DNA of 64,000 bases from CALFXN01 sp937957815 (GTDB taxonomy: Bacteria; Synergistota; Synergistia; Synergistales; Aminobacteriaceae), in NCBI GenBank assembly GCA_036788195.1, contig DAIQNX010000005.1, positions 1 to 64,000 of the forward strand, written 5' to 3'. This document shows positions 7,489-15,954 of the stretch, piece after piece. Position 1 is the stretch's first letter, and every line of letters begins with the position of its first letter. The notes beneath the pieces are model-generated. The model ran no database searches and had not been told where the DNA came from. It worked only from the letters and a program-made list of their open reading frames with translations. Made by a program: the position numbers and the translations under genes.

Positions 7489-7974
7489 ATGAATGTTTCC
7501 GAGAAAAGACTTTCCGTTCTCGCGGCGGATTCTCCCGAAGCCTTTCTGCGACTTACGGGAGTGATGGCCCGAAGGGGGTTTCGCCTCCGCGGGATGAGTC
7601 TGGCCAAGACGATGCATCCGGGGGTCGTGCGGTACACGCTGGTGTTTCCCGGGGATGACGGTGCGGCGGAACGGGCCGTCCTGAACCTCCGGAAGGTCGT
7701 CGACGTCCTTCGGGTCGAAGATGTCAGCGGAGAGGCGTTCCGGGAACGATGGGTCGCTCTGATACGGTGCGCCTGTCGCGCGTGCGACGTCCCGGAGACG
7801 CTGCCGCTGCGCGTTCTCGAGGAAGACGCGGATTCCGTGCTTTTCGAGGCGAGCGGCGACAGGGAGACGGTTGAATCCTGCATATCGGCGATGGCCTCGT
7901 TCGGAATCGGCGACGTGATCAGGGGAGGTCCCTTCGTCATGCCCCTCGCGCCCGGAACCGAGCCGCCGGTCTGA
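7489..7974 (+). CDS. ilvN: Acetolactate synthase small (regulatory) subunit
   Basis: 161 residues, normal for IlvN/IlvH. It starts with an ACT domain (LSVLAADSPEAFLRLTGVMARRGFRLRGMSL), the valine-binding feedback module, and has a C-terminal activation domain. ATG 7489 is preferred over GTG 7480 because GAGAGG lies 8 bases upstream. The Asn usually found in the ACT ligand loop is not obvious, so valine sensitivity cannot be assumed. A short hairpin follows at the end of the operon. Confidence 0.88.
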   Translation: MNVSEKRLSVLAADSPEAFLRLTGVMARRGFRLRGMSLAKTMHPGVVRYTLVFPGDDGAAERAVLNLRKVVDVLRVEDVSGEAFRERWVALIRCACRACDVPETLPLRVLEEDADSVLFEASGDRETVESCISAMASFGIGDVIRGGPFVMPLAPGTEPPV

Positions 7975-7975
7975 G

Positions 7976-7998
7976 ATCGCCCCGCCGGGGGGCGATTT
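7976..7998 (+). terminator. Probable terminator of the ilv operon
   Basis: ATCGCCCC (7976-7983) and GGGGCGAT (7989-7996) form an 8-base stem with a 5-base loop. Only a short T tract (7996-7998) follows, so it may be leaky. Confidence 0.5.
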
Positions 7999-8073
7999 CC
8001 CGGATATCGCGTATCGGCGCTACAATACGCGTGTGAAACGCTACGCAACGCACGCGAAGGGAAGGGATCGTTC

Positions 8074-8685
8074 ATGCGGATATGCGACGGTATCGGATGC
8101 TGCGCCGCGGAGCCGTGTCCGGACGTCCGGGACGGGAGCTTTCTCGTCCCGGACGTCGACATCGATCCGGACGCGGTCAGGGTCGTGCTGATCTCGGAAT
8201 CGGCGCCCCGCGCCTCGGAGGATTTCTATTACGCCCCAGGGGATCCTCTTTTCGCCCGGACCACGATGGAGGCGTTCAGGAGCGCAGGCGTCCATGCCTC
8301 GTCCATCGAGGATCTTCTCGCGCTCGGCGTGTATTGCACCACGGCGGTGAAATGCGCGAAGGCCGGATACACGGTGTCGACGAAGACTACCGGAAGATGC
8401 TCCGTTCTTCTCGAACGGGAGCTGTCGCACTTCGGCGGCGTCCGCGCGTGGCTCCTCATGGGGGATACGGCGATCGCGTCGGTCAACGCGATCGCGAAGC
8501 GAGAGGGGGCGGCTCGCGTCATTCCGGCGGGATCGACGTACAGGATCCGGGGCGGAACGTATTTTTTCCGTGGTTCGCGGGCCTTCCCGTCGTATCTTCA
8601 GGCTGGCCCTGCGTTCTTCGTCGAGAAGAGCAAGCGCGCGATGATCGCCGCGGATATCGCGTCCGCGATGGCGCTTGCCTCGTGA
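8074..8685 (+). CDS. Uracil-DNA glycosylase superfamily-like protein
   Basis: 203 residues. The order VVLISESAPRASEDFYYAPG, VYCTTAVKCAK, LLMGDTAIASVNAIA and FPSYLQAG follows the UDG fold: active-site loop, uracil-recognition strand, and a late strand ending in a leucine-loop-like PS. Classical catalytic residues of families 1, 4 and 5 are not clearly conserved (ISESAP in place of GEAPG, FPS in place of HPS), so DNA repair activity is uncertain. The N-terminus carries four Cys (CDGIGCC...C). The ribosome site AAGGGAAGGGA fits ATG 8074. It is followed 25 bases later by an importer operon to which it has no obvious link. Confidence 0.55.
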   Translation: MRICDGIGCCAAEPCPDVRDGSFLVPDVDIDPDAVRVVLISESAPRASEDFYYAPGDPLFARTTMEAFRSAGVHASSIEDLLALGVYCTTAVKCAKAGYTVSTKTTGRCSVLLERELSHFGGVRAWLLMGDTAIASVNAIAKREGAARVIPAGSTYRIRGGTYFFRGSRAFPSYLQAGPAFFVEKSKRAMIAADIASAMALAS

Positions 8686-8710
8686 CGAGCGGAAAGGAGA
8701 GGTGTCCGCA

Positions 8711-9667
8711 ATGACGTTCGCAACGAGAGTCTTTGGTTCGATCCTGCCGTGCTGTATGGCTGTCATGTTCTTTTCCGCGCCGTGCCTTGCGCGGCCGCTT
8801 GTGCTCGTGCCGCCCGGGCCACTGATTCTGGCGACGATTGGAGCATCGATCGACGGTCGCATCGGAATTTCGGTCTGGAAGACGCAGGAGGAGGCCGTCA
8901 CGAAGCTCGTGACGGGAGACGCGGCGGCAGTCGTGCTCCCCGTCACGGTCGGAGCCGCCCTCGCCCGGAAGGCGGATATCGTCCTCCTCGGCGCGTTTCG
9001 CGAAAATGTGTTCGCGCTGGTCGCGCGCGACAGCGTCGCGGACGGAGGCTGGGCAGACCTGCGAGGAAAGGAAATCCTCGTCGCGCAAGGGCGGGGGACC
9101 GTTCTCGACTCGATCCTCAGGAGCGTCCTTCCGGCGTACGGTTTGAAGCCGGGACGCGACGTGTCGCTCGTCTACGCGCCCGCCCCCGAAGTCGCCGCGC
9201 TCTATCGGCAGAAACGGGCGTCGCTCGTCGCCTTGCCCGAACCGTTCGCGTCACTCGCGCTCGAGTTCGGCGGACGCGTCCTCGATCCCCAGGAGGCCTG
9301 GGCGCGTCTGACGGGATCTTCAGCCCGTTTTCCCGTGGGAGGCGTCTTCGCCCTGCGGTCGCGGATCGCAGCCGATCGACAGGAACTCTCTCTTGTGGTT
9401 TCGGCGTTCGCGGAGTCTACCGCCTGGTTCGCAAAGCATCCTGAGGAGGCGTGCGACCTGGCCGGGAAGACATTCGGGATCCCTGCGGAGCGATTCGCGA
9501 AGGCACTGCCTCAAATCCATATAGCGTTCGATCCGGCGGACGCATGCTCCGCCGACGTCGCGGCGCTTCTCGCGCGTCTTCACGACGCGCTCTCGCCGGA
9601 TATGCCCCCGCCGCCGGACCTCTCGCTCTATCGTCCGGATTCCGCGGCAAATCCGGCGACGCGATGA
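8711..9667 (+). CDS. ABC transporter substrate-binding protein, SsuA/TauA/NMT1-like
   Basis: 318 residues starting at ATG 8711 behind AAAGGAGAGG. The signal peptide ends near APCLA. The body has the two-lobe pattern of NMT1-like binding proteins: TQEEAVTKLVTGDAAAVVLPVTVGAAL in lobe 1, LRGKEILVAQGRGT at the hinge, and a later ALPEPFASLAL. Such proteins bind sulfonates, nitrate, bicarbonate, thiamine precursors or other small anions or heterocycles; the ligand cannot be chosen here. It overlaps the permease by 4 bases. Confidence 0.85.
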   Translation: MTFATRVFGSILPCCMAVMFFSAPCLARPLVLVPPGPLILATIGASIDGRIGISVWKTQEEAVTKLVTGDAAAVVLPVTVGAALARKADIVLLGAFRENVFALVARDSVADGGWADLRGKEILVAQGRGTVLDSILRSVLPAYGLKPGRDVSLVYAPAPEVAALYRQKRASLVALPEPFASLALEFGGRVLDPQEAWARLTGSSARFPVGGVFALRSRIAADRQELSLVVSAFAESTAWFAKHPEEACDLAGKTFGIPAERFAKALPQIHIAFDPADACSADVAALLARLHDALSPDMPPPPDLSLYRPDSAANPATR

Positions 9668-10398
9668 AGCGACCGCTCTGCGGCCTGCTCGGAGCGCTCG
9701 CGCTCTGGTGGGGTGCGGCGCTTCTCGTCTCGTCGCCGCTCGTCCTTCCAGGTCCGGGAGCGACATTCTCGCGCCTTGCGGTTCTCGCCGACGCGTCACT
9801 CGCCGTGTCGCTGCTCTCTTCGGTCGGAAAGGTCGCGGCAGTCCTCGGAATCGTCGTCTCAATCGGAGTCGGTCTCGGAATGATTTTCGGACTCTATCCC
9901 GCGTTCCACGACGCGTTCAGGCCGCTTCTGCTGGCAGCGCAGGCGATGCCCGTCATTTCATGGCTCGCGCTCGTCGTCTTCGCGTTCGGAATAGGCTGGA
10001 GGGGCCCGGTCTTCATTGCCTCGCTCGCGTTTCTGCCGTCGGCGATCTTCACGACCGTCGCCGGAGTCCGCAGTTTCGAGCGGGATCTGGTCGAGATGGC
10101 CGACTTATACGGAGTTCGGGGCGTCCGGCGCTGGCGCGACCTCTACTTCGGGTCGCTCGCACCGTTCATGCGCGCGATCGTCGATACCGTCTCCGGAGGT
10201 GCCTGGAAAGCGGTCCTCGTCGCCGAATACCTCTGCGGAGGCGAGGGGCTCGGAGTCCGGATCGCGTGGGCGAGGCAGATGGCCGATGTCGAGGGGGTCT
10301 ACGCGCTGTCGCTTCTTGCAGTGATCCTCGGGCTTCTCGGAGAATGGGGAATCAGGATGTCGCTTCGGAGGGTGAGACGGCGATGGATGCCATCCTGA
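9664..10398 (+). CDS. ABC transporter permease, SsuC/TauC-like
   Basis: 244 residues with about six hydrophobic segments, beginning at the ATGA overlap with the binding-protein gene. The cytoplasmic coupling loop is DLVEMADLYGVRGVRRWRDLYFGS, the BPD_transp_1 signature. It partners with the ATPase that begins 16 bases before its stop. Confidence 0.87.
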   Translation: MKRPLCGLLGALALWWGAALLVSSPLVLPGPGATFSRLAVLADASLAVSLLSSVGKVAAVLGIVVSIGVGLGMIFGLYPAFHDAFRPLLLAAQAMPVISWLALVVFAFGIGWRGPVFIASLAFLPSAIFTTVAGVRSFERDLVEMADLYGVRGVRRWRDLYFGSLAPFMRAIVDTVSGGAWKAVLVAEYLCGGEGLGVRIAWARQMADVEGVYALSLLAVILGLLGEWGIRMSLRRVRRRWMPS

Positions 10399-11069
10399 CC
10401 GCACGGGATCTCGGAGCCTCCTTTGACGGGGAGTGGGTATTCCGCTCATGGAACATTTCGATCGCGTGCGGCGAACGTGTCGCGCTTCTCGGACCGTCCG
10501 GGTGCGGCAAGACGACATTTCTCCGGATCGCTGCCGGATTCGTCCGACCCGCCGAAGGGGATGTCAGAGTCGCCGCGTCCCGGCTCGGGTATGTCTTTCA
10601 GGAGCCGAGGCTCATCCCCTGGCTGTCGGTGCGACGGAACCTCGCGTTCGCGTCAGATCGGGATCCGATGCGGCTTCTCGAAAGACTCGACCTCGCCGGG
10701 GTCGCGGACCTGCGCCCCCACGAGCTCAGCGGCGGCATGAGACAGCGCGTCAATCTCGCGCGGGCGCTGCTCGTCAAGCCGGATCTCCTGCTGCTCGACG
10801 AGGCGTTTTCGTCGCTCGACGTCGCGCTCAAGCTCCGTCTGTTCGCGGACCTCGAAACCGTATGGCGACAGCGCCGTTTCGCGTCGATCGTCGTGACGCA
10901 CGACCCGAGGGACGCTGTCCTGACGTCGGACCGGATTCTGCTTCTCGGGGGCTCGCCTTCACGGATCGTCCGGACGATCGATGTCGGGCTTCCTCCCGAA
11001 CGCGGATATTCCGATCCGGCCGTCGTGGCGCTCGAAGCGTCGATCCTGCGCGAGCTGACGTCTTCCTGA
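10383..11069 (+). CDS. ABC transporter ATP-binding protein, SsuB/TauB-like
   Basis: 228 residues. Walker A is GPSGCGKTT, the Q-loop is YVFQEPRLIPW, the ABC signature LSGGMRQR, Walker B LLLLDEAFSSLD and the H-loop VVTHD. The Q-loop wording and short length are typical of nitrate/sulfonate/taurine ATPases. Third gene of a three-component importer. Confidence 0.9.
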   Translation: MDAILTARDLGASFDGEWVFRSWNISIACGERVALLGPSGCGKTTFLRIAAGFVRPAEGDVRVAASRLGYVFQEPRLIPWLSVRRNLAFASDRDPMRLLERLDLAGVADLRPHELSGGMRQRVNLARALLVKPDLLLLDEAFSSLDVALKLRLFADLETVWRQRRFASIVVTHDPRDAVLTSDRILLLGGSPSRIVRTIDVGLPPERGYSDPAVVALEASILRELTSS

Positions 11070-11103
11070 TCGCGTCCTTCCCGGCGAGAGCGGAAGCGAA
11101 AAA

Positions 11104-11131
11104 GGGGCCGTTCCGAAAGCGGAACAGCCCC
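11104..11131 (-). terminator. Terminator of the hydrogenase operon
   Basis: GGGGC plus GTTCCG on the left pairs with CGGAAC plus GCCCC on the right, with a short internal mismatch and a small loop. The A-rich tract just before it (AAAAA at 11099-11103) reads as T on the minus strand. No T tract follows on the plus strand, so the importer operon may be ended less efficiently. Confidence 0.7.
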
Positions 11132-11156
11132 GGCAGTACCTGGAAGGCGGAAAAAA

Positions 11157-12914
11157 CTAGATCTTGTGGCGCTTGAAATAGTGCGTGTGGAGCAGATGAT
11201 GCGACTTCTCGCCGAGCGGCTTTCCGAGATACTCCTCGTACAGCTTGATGATGTCGGGGTTCTCGTGCGACTTCCTGCGGACCTTGGCCTCGTCCTCGCG
11301 GTAGATTGCGCCCTGGCGTTTTCTGATAATTTCCATGTTGCCGTGGTGGTAGGGCTGACCGCCGCCGCCGATGCAGCCGCCGGGGCAGGCCATGATCTCG
11401 ATCGCGTGGAACGGTTCGACCGTCCCGGCGCGGATGGCGTCGAGCAGCTTCCGCGCGTTGCCGAGTTCGTGGGCGATGCCGATGTGAAGCTCCAGATCGC
11501 CGACCTTGAGCTTCGCCTCACGGCATCCCTCGAGACCCCGAAGAGCCGTGAAGTTCACGTCTTCGAGCGGCTTGCCCGTGAGCCATTCGACGGCGCTCCG
11601 GGTTGCGGCTTCGATGACGCCGCCCGTCGTTCCGAAGATGACCGCCGCGCCCGTGGATTCGCCGAGGGGCGAGTCGAAATCGGAATCGGGGAGCGAGACG
11701 AAGTCGATGTTCGCCCGCTTGATCAGGTGAGCGAGTTCCCGCGTCGAAATGGAAATGTCGACGTCGGGGTTCCCGTCGACGGAGAACTCCGGACGGGCGC
11801 ACTCGTACTTCTTGGCGAGGCAGGGCATGACGGACACGACGACGAGCTTCTCGCGCGGAATGCCGAGCTTCCCGGCGAGGTAGTTCTTCGCGATCGCGCC
11901 GAACATCTGCTGCGGCGACTTCGCCGTCGATGGAACGTCAAGAAGATCGGGGTACTGGTGTTCGAAGAACTTGACCCAGGCCGGGCAGCAGGATGTGAGG
12001 ATCGGCAGCCGGACGCTCGTGTCGCCGGACAGGAATCGCTTGATCCGGTCGAGGAGTTCCGCCCCCTCTTCCATGATCGTGAGGTCGGCGGCGAAGTCCG
12101 TGTCGAAGACGTATTTGAAGCCCATCTGCCGGAGCGCCGACGCCATCTTTCCGGTCACAAGCGTTCCCGGTTCCATGCCGAAACACTCGCCGAGCGCGGC
12201 GCGTACGGCCGGAGCCGTCTGGACGACGACGACCTTGTCGGGATCCGCGATGGCTTCGATGACCTGCCAGGAGTAGTCGCGTTCGACGAGCGCGCCCGTC
12301 GGGCAGACGGCGACGCACTGGCCGCAGAACGTGCAGACGGACTCCTCGAGCGGCATGTCGAACGCGGGCGCTACGACGGCGTTGAAGCCGCGGTTGACGC
12401 CGGACAGCGCTCCGACCGTCTGGACTTCGTTGCACATCGTTTCGCAGCGGCGGCACATGACGCACTTGTCCATGTCGCGTGCGATCGCGGGGGATATGTC
12501 CTTCTTATATGTGGACTGCGAGCCGCCCTCGTAGCGATTCTCGCGGAGGCAGAAGCGTTCCGCGAGCTCCTGGAGATCGCACTGGCCGCTCTTCGCGCAG
12601 GTCAGGCAGTCTTTCGGGTGATCGGAGAGCAGCAGTTCGAGAACCGTTTTGCGCGCGTTGAGAACGCGCATGGTGTTCGTGTGGACTTCCATGCCTTCGG
12701 TGACCGGCGTCGCGCATGCCGGGGCGAGGTTCCGCCGGCCCTTGACCTCGACGACGCAGATGCGGCAGGAGGCCGCCTTGTTGACGACTCCGAGGTCGTG
12801 GAGATCGAGGTGGCACAGCGTGGGGATCTCGATGCCCAGCTGCTTCGCGGCATCGAGAATCGTGGCCCCCTTCGGGACCTTGACATACTTTCCGTCGATG
12901 TTCAGATTAATCAT
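11157..12914 (-). CDS. hndD: [FeFe]-hydrogenase catalytic subunit (HndD/HydA type)
   Basis: 585 residues. From the N-terminus: a 2Fe-2S ferredoxin domain (Cys in PTLCH, SCRIC and PACATP), a His-ligated 4Fe-4S segment (SDHPKDCLTCAKSGQC), two 4Fe-4S motifs (CVMCRRCETMC and CTFCGQCVAVCP), then the H-cluster domain. The three H-cluster motifs are TSCCPAWVKF (Ala where Gly is more common), MPCLAKKYECARPEF (Leu in place of Thr) and MACPGGCIGGGGQP. It takes or gives electrons at the proton/H2 site and, with HndA and HndC, would couple H2 to NAD(P) and probably ferredoxin (electron bifurcation). Last gene of hndABCD. Confidence 0.95.
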   Translation of the reverse strand: MINLNIDGKYVKVPKGATILDAAKQLGIEIPTLCHLDLHDLGVVNKAASCRICVVEVKGRRNLAPACATPVTEGMEVHTNTMRVLNARKTVLELLLSDHPKDCLTCAKSGQCDLQELAERFCLRENRYEGGSQSTYKKDISPAIARDMDKCVMCRRCETMCNEVQTVGALSGVNRGFNAVVAPAFDMPLEESVCTFCGQCVAVCPTGALVERDYSWQVIEAIADPDKVVVVQTAPAVRAALGECFGMEPGTLVTGKMASALRQMGFKYVFDTDFAADLTIMEEGAELLDRIKRFLSGDTSVRLPILTSCCPAWVKFFEHQYPDLLDVPSTAKSPQQMFGAIAKNYLAGKLGIPREKLVVVSVMPCLAKKYECARPEFSVDGNPDVDISISTRELAHLIKRANIDFVSLPDSDFDSPLGESTGAAVIFGTTGGVIEAATRSAVEWLTGKPLEDVNFTALRGLEGCREAKLKVGDLELHIGIAHELGNARKLLDAIRAGTVEPFHAIEIMACPGGCIGGGGQPYHHGNMEIIRKRQGAIYREDEAKVRRKSHENPDIIKLYEEYLGKPLGEKSHHLLHTHYFKRHKI

Positions 12915-12932
12915 CGCTTCGTCCTCCTCAGG

Positions 12933-14726
12933 CTACCGCTTCGAGATCGCACCGAACTTGCAGGTGGCGAAGCAGGCCCCGCACTTGACGCACTTCTCCT
13001 GGCTGATGACGTGGGGTTCCTTGACCTTTCCCGCGATGGCGCCTGCGGGGCAGACCTTGGCGCACATCGTGCATCCCTTGCATTTCGCAGGGTCGATCAC
13101 GTACTGCATAAGCGACTTGCACTTTCCGGCCGGACACCGCTTGTCGCGGACGTGGGCCAGATATTCGTCGTAGAAGTTGTCGAGCGTCGACAGGACCGGG
13201 TTCGGCGCCGTCTGTCCCAGACCGCAGAGCGACGTGTCCTTGATGATGGTCGCGAGTTCCCGGAGACGGCTGAGGTCCTTTTCGGTCGCCTTGCCGGCGC
13301 TGATCTTTTCGAGCATTTCGAGCATGCGTTTGTTGCCCACGCGGCATGGGGTGCACTTGCCGCACGACTCCTCGACCGTGAAGCCCAGGTAGAACTTCGC
13401 GACGTTGACCATGCAGTCGTCTTCGTCGAGGACGATCATGCCACCCGAGCCCATCATCGAGCCCGCCGCGATCAGGTTGTCGAAGTCGATGGGCGTATCG
13501 AGGAATTTCTCCGTGAGACATCCGCCCGACGGACCGCCCGTCTGCGCGGCCTTGAACTTCTTGCCGTTCCGGATGCCACCGCCGATATCGAAGATGACTT
13601 CCCGAAGCGTCGTGCCCATCGGCACCTCGACGAGGCCGACATTGTTGACCTTGCCGGCGAGCGCGAAGACCTTGGTACCCTTGGACTTTGCCGTGCCGAT
13701 CGACGCGAACCAATCGGCGCCCTTGAGGAGGATCACCGGAATATTCGCGAAGGTCTCGACGTTGTTGACATTCGATGGTTTGCCCCAGAAACCGGACTCG
13801 GCCGGGAAGGGAGGCTTGCTCGTCGGTTCGCCGCGCTCGCTCTGGAGCGAGCGGATCAGAGCCGTTTCCTCGCCGCAGACGAAGGCGCCCGCGCCGTAGT
13901 ACATGTCGATGTCGAACGAGAAGTCGCTGCCGAGGATGTTGTTTCCGAGCAGGCCGGTCTCGCGGGCCGCGACGATGGCCTTCTGAAGGCGTTCGACCGC
14001 GAGCGGATATTCCGCGCGGATGTAGACGACGCCCTTGCTCGCGCCGATTGCGTAGCCGCAGATCGCCATGGCTTCGATGATCGAATGGGGGTCGCCCTCG
14101 AGAACGGACCGGTCCATGAAGGCGCCTGGGTCGCCTTCGTCGGCGTTGCAGATGACGTACTTCTGGTCGGCCTTGTAGGACGCGGCGATTTCCCACTTGA
14201 GTCCCGTCGGGAATCCGCCGCCCCCGCGCCCTCTGAGTCCGGACTTCTTGACCTCGTCCACGACCTGTTTCGGGGACATCTCGAAGATCGCCTTGCCGAG
14301 GGCCATGTAGCCGTCGCGTGCGATGTATTCGCCGATGTTTTCGGGATCGATGAAACCGCAGTTGCGAAGGGCGATCCGGAGTTGTTTCTTGTAGAAGTCC
14401 ATGTGCTTCGAATCGGAGATGTGTTCAGTCGTCTTGGGATCGACGTAGAGAAGGCGGCTGACCTTGCGTCCCTTGACGATGTGCTCCGCGACGATCTCCT
14501 TCGCGTCTTCGGGCGTCACCTGGACGTAGAAGGTGTTGTCCGGGGAAATCTTGACGATCGGGCCCTTCTCGCAGAAGCCGAAGCACCCCGCGATGACGAC
14601 CTTGACTTCGTCGGCGAGACCCTGGGCCTTGATTTCGGCCCTGAGAGCGTCCACGATCTCCATGCTTCTGGAGGACGTGCACCCGGTTCCGCCGCATACG
14701 AGAACGTGCATCTTTATATTGGTCAT
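12933..14726 (-). CDS. hndC: NuoF-like flavoprotein subunit of the hydrogenase (HndC/HydB type)
   Basis: 597 residues. An N-terminal thioredoxin-like 2Fe-2S domain (VCGGTGCTSS and CFGFCEKGP) is fused to a NuoF core: GRGGGGFPTGLKW for FMN/NADH binding, NADEGDPGAFMDRS, the SLBB region, and CGKCTPCRVG for a 4Fe-4S cluster. The C-terminus adds two ferredoxin clusters (CKGCTMCAKVCP and CVKCGACFATC). This architecture is that of the nucleotide- and ferredoxin-interacting subunit of bifurcating hydrogenases. It sits 18 bases ahead of hndD. Confidence 0.95.
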   Translation of the reverse strand: MTNIKMHVLVCGGTGCTSSRSMEIVDALRAEIKAQGLADEVKVVIAGCFGFCEKGPIVKISPDNTFYVQVTPEDAKEIVAEHIVKGRKVSRLLYVDPKTTEHISDSKHMDFYKKQLRIALRNCGFIDPENIGEYIARDGYMALGKAIFEMSPKQVVDEVKKSGLRGRGGGGFPTGLKWEIAASYKADQKYVICNADEGDPGAFMDRSVLEGDPHSIIEAMAICGYAIGASKGVVYIRAEYPLAVERLQKAIVAARETGLLGNNILGSDFSFDIDMYYGAGAFVCGEETALIRSLQSERGEPTSKPPFPAESGFWGKPSNVNNVETFANIPVILLKGADWFASIGTAKSKGTKVFALAGKVNNVGLVEVPMGTTLREVIFDIGGGIRNGKKFKAAQTGGPSGGCLTEKFLDTPIDFDNLIAAGSMMGSGGMIVLDEDDCMVNVAKFYLGFTVEESCGKCTPCRVGNKRMLEMLEKISAGKATEKDLSRLRELATIIKDTSLCGLGQTAPNPVLSTLDNFYDEYLAHVRDKRCPAGKCKSLMQYVIDPAKCKGCTMCAKVCPAGAIAGKVKEPHVISQEKCVKCGACFATCKFGAISKR

Positions 14727-14754
14727 ATCCTGTTCTCCTTATCCGGGGGATGCC

Positions 14755-15153
14755 CTAGTCGTGAATGCTCTTGCTCGCCAGCGGAATGATCCCGTCCACC
14801 AGCTCGCCCTTCGCGATGTAGGAATCGAAGATCTCCGTGATGCGCTGTCCCTTCACGTCGCCGAAGGTCACGGGCTCTTCGCCGGGACGCACGATCGTCA
14901 CGGTCGGCTCGGAATGGCAGTATCCCATGCAACCGGACTGAGTGAAGACGATATTCTTCATGCCACGCTTCGACGCTTCCTCCATCATTGCAGCCATCGT
15001 CTCCCTGGCGCCGGCGGCGATGCCGCAGGTGGCCATGCTGACCTTGACCTCGATGAGCTTGTCGATGTTCTGTCCCTTCTCGCGCAGCTCCGTCGCGTTC
15101 TGCATGGCTGCCTTGAGCTTGCGGAGGTCGTCCAGGGACTTTACCTTATCCAT
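14755..15153 (-). CDS. hndB: HndB-like 2Fe-2S ferredoxin-domain subunit
   Basis: 132 residues beginning MDKVKSLDDLRKLKAAMQ. The thioredoxin-like 2Fe-2S fold is indicated by SMATCGIAAGA and SGCMGYCHSEP, giving the expected four Cys. In Hnd-type hydrogenases this extra small subunit sits between the NuoE-like and NuoF-like proteins. Its start overlaps the end of hndA by 8 bases, consistent with coupling. Confidence 0.9.
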   Translation of the reverse strand: MDKVKSLDDLRKLKAAMQNATELREKGQNIDKLIEVKVSMATCGIAAGARETMAAMMEEASKRGMKNIVFTQSGCMGYCHSEPTVTIVRPGEEPVTFGDVKGQRITEIFDSYIAKGELVDGIIPLASKSIHD

Positions 15154-15682
15154 GACAGCACACTCCTTCACATGTCTTTTCCTGTCCGGAGGCCTGCGCC
15201 TTTTTTCGGTATTCCCCGATGATCCCGGCCACATCGGCCGGCTTCATGCGTCCATACACATGTCCCGCTACGATCATGACGGGTGCGAGCCCGCACGCGC
15301 CGACGCAACGGAGCGTATCCAGCGAGAATACCCCGTCGGGCGTCACCTGGCCGACGGTGATCCCGAGCAGCTTTTCGAGTTCGGCGACGATGTCGTCCGC
15401 TCCACGGACGTAACATGCGGTTCCGAGACACACGGAGATAGGGAATTTCCCCTTGGGAAGCATCGTGAAGAACGAGTAGAACTTCACGACACCGTACACC
15501 TTCGCGACGGGAAGCCCGAGCGCCGCGGCGATGAATTCCTGGACTTCGCGGGGAAGGTACCCGAAGATCCCCTGCGCTTTGTGAAGCACGCCGATGAGTC
15601 TTCCCTTCTTTTCCGGGAGTCCGTCGATGTACGTCTGGAGTTCCTTGTACCGTTCGACGTTTCCGTCACAACAGCCTGACAT
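15146..15682 (-). CDS. hndA: NuoE-like 2Fe-2S subunit of the hydrogenase (HndA/HydC type)
   Basis: 178 residues, first gene of the operon, with a good GGAGG before ATG 15682. The NuoE helical region (GRLIGVLHKAQGIFGYLP) is followed by the four cluster Cys in CLGTACYV and CVGACGLAP. The C-terminus has an extra Cys-rich tail (CEGVCCHG) and the N-terminus another pair (SGCCDG), which are not needed for the known cluster. Confidence 0.93.
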   Translation of the reverse strand: MSGCCDGNVERYKELQTYIDGLPEKKGRLIGVLHKAQGIFGYLPREVQEFIAAALGLPVAKVYGVVKFYSFFTMLPKGKFPISVCLGTACYVRGADDIVAELEKLLGITVGQVTPDGVFSLDTLRCVGACGLAPVMIVAGHVYGRMKPADVAGIIGEYRKKAQASGQEKTCEGVCCHG

Positions 15683-15750
15683 ACCTGCGCCTCCTTGCCA
15701 TGGATGTGGTATGGTACTTTGCTAATGCCCACGCTTTCACAAACTGGGAC

Positions 15751-15784
15751 AAAAAAATAACCCTCCTCGATTCCGGCCGGTTAT
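15751..15784 (-). terminator. Terminator-like hairpin inside the hydrogenase leader
   Basis: On the minus strand ATAACC pairs with GGTTAT across about 15 bases and seven T follow directly. The stem is only six pairs, so it is weak. It lies between the predicted start of transcription (about 15907) and hndA. Confidence 0.3.
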
Positions 15785-15913
15785 CCGGAAGAATCTTCGG
15801 GAGGTGTGATTTTCGGCGCACGAACACAAACAGTATACCACCGAATACCACGCTGCCGCCGCAAGAGGCTGCCGAATATACGCACTCCATACTCGGCTGC
15901 TATTGCGGAATCA

Positions 15914-15941
15914 ATTTTATAAAACTGTCTGATTTTGTCAA
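15914..15941 (-). promoter_or_regulatory. Promoter of the hydrogenase operon
   Basis: Reading the minus strand, TTGACA (15941-15936), 16 bases, TAAAAT (15919-15914). It implies an untranslated leader of about 225 bases before hndA. The region is clearly more AT-rich than its surroundings. Confidence 0.6.
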
Positions 15942-15954
15942 GGAATAGTTGAAA

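Noticed and set aside
11166..14789. Very long open frame antisense to the hydrogenase genes
   Set aside because: It mirrors hndC and hndD codon by codon in high-GC sequence, and its product has no domain, only charged low-complexity sequence. The same applies to long antisense frames over ilvC/ilvB (4365-6980) and nrdJ (59494-61962).
15720..15760. Rex operator
   Set aside because: Only one half-site (TTTGTGAAA on the minus strand) is visible; the partner half is absent.
15666..15890. 74-codon frame in the hydrogenase leader
   Set aside because: No ribosome site, overlaps the hndA start, and the product has no recognisable features.
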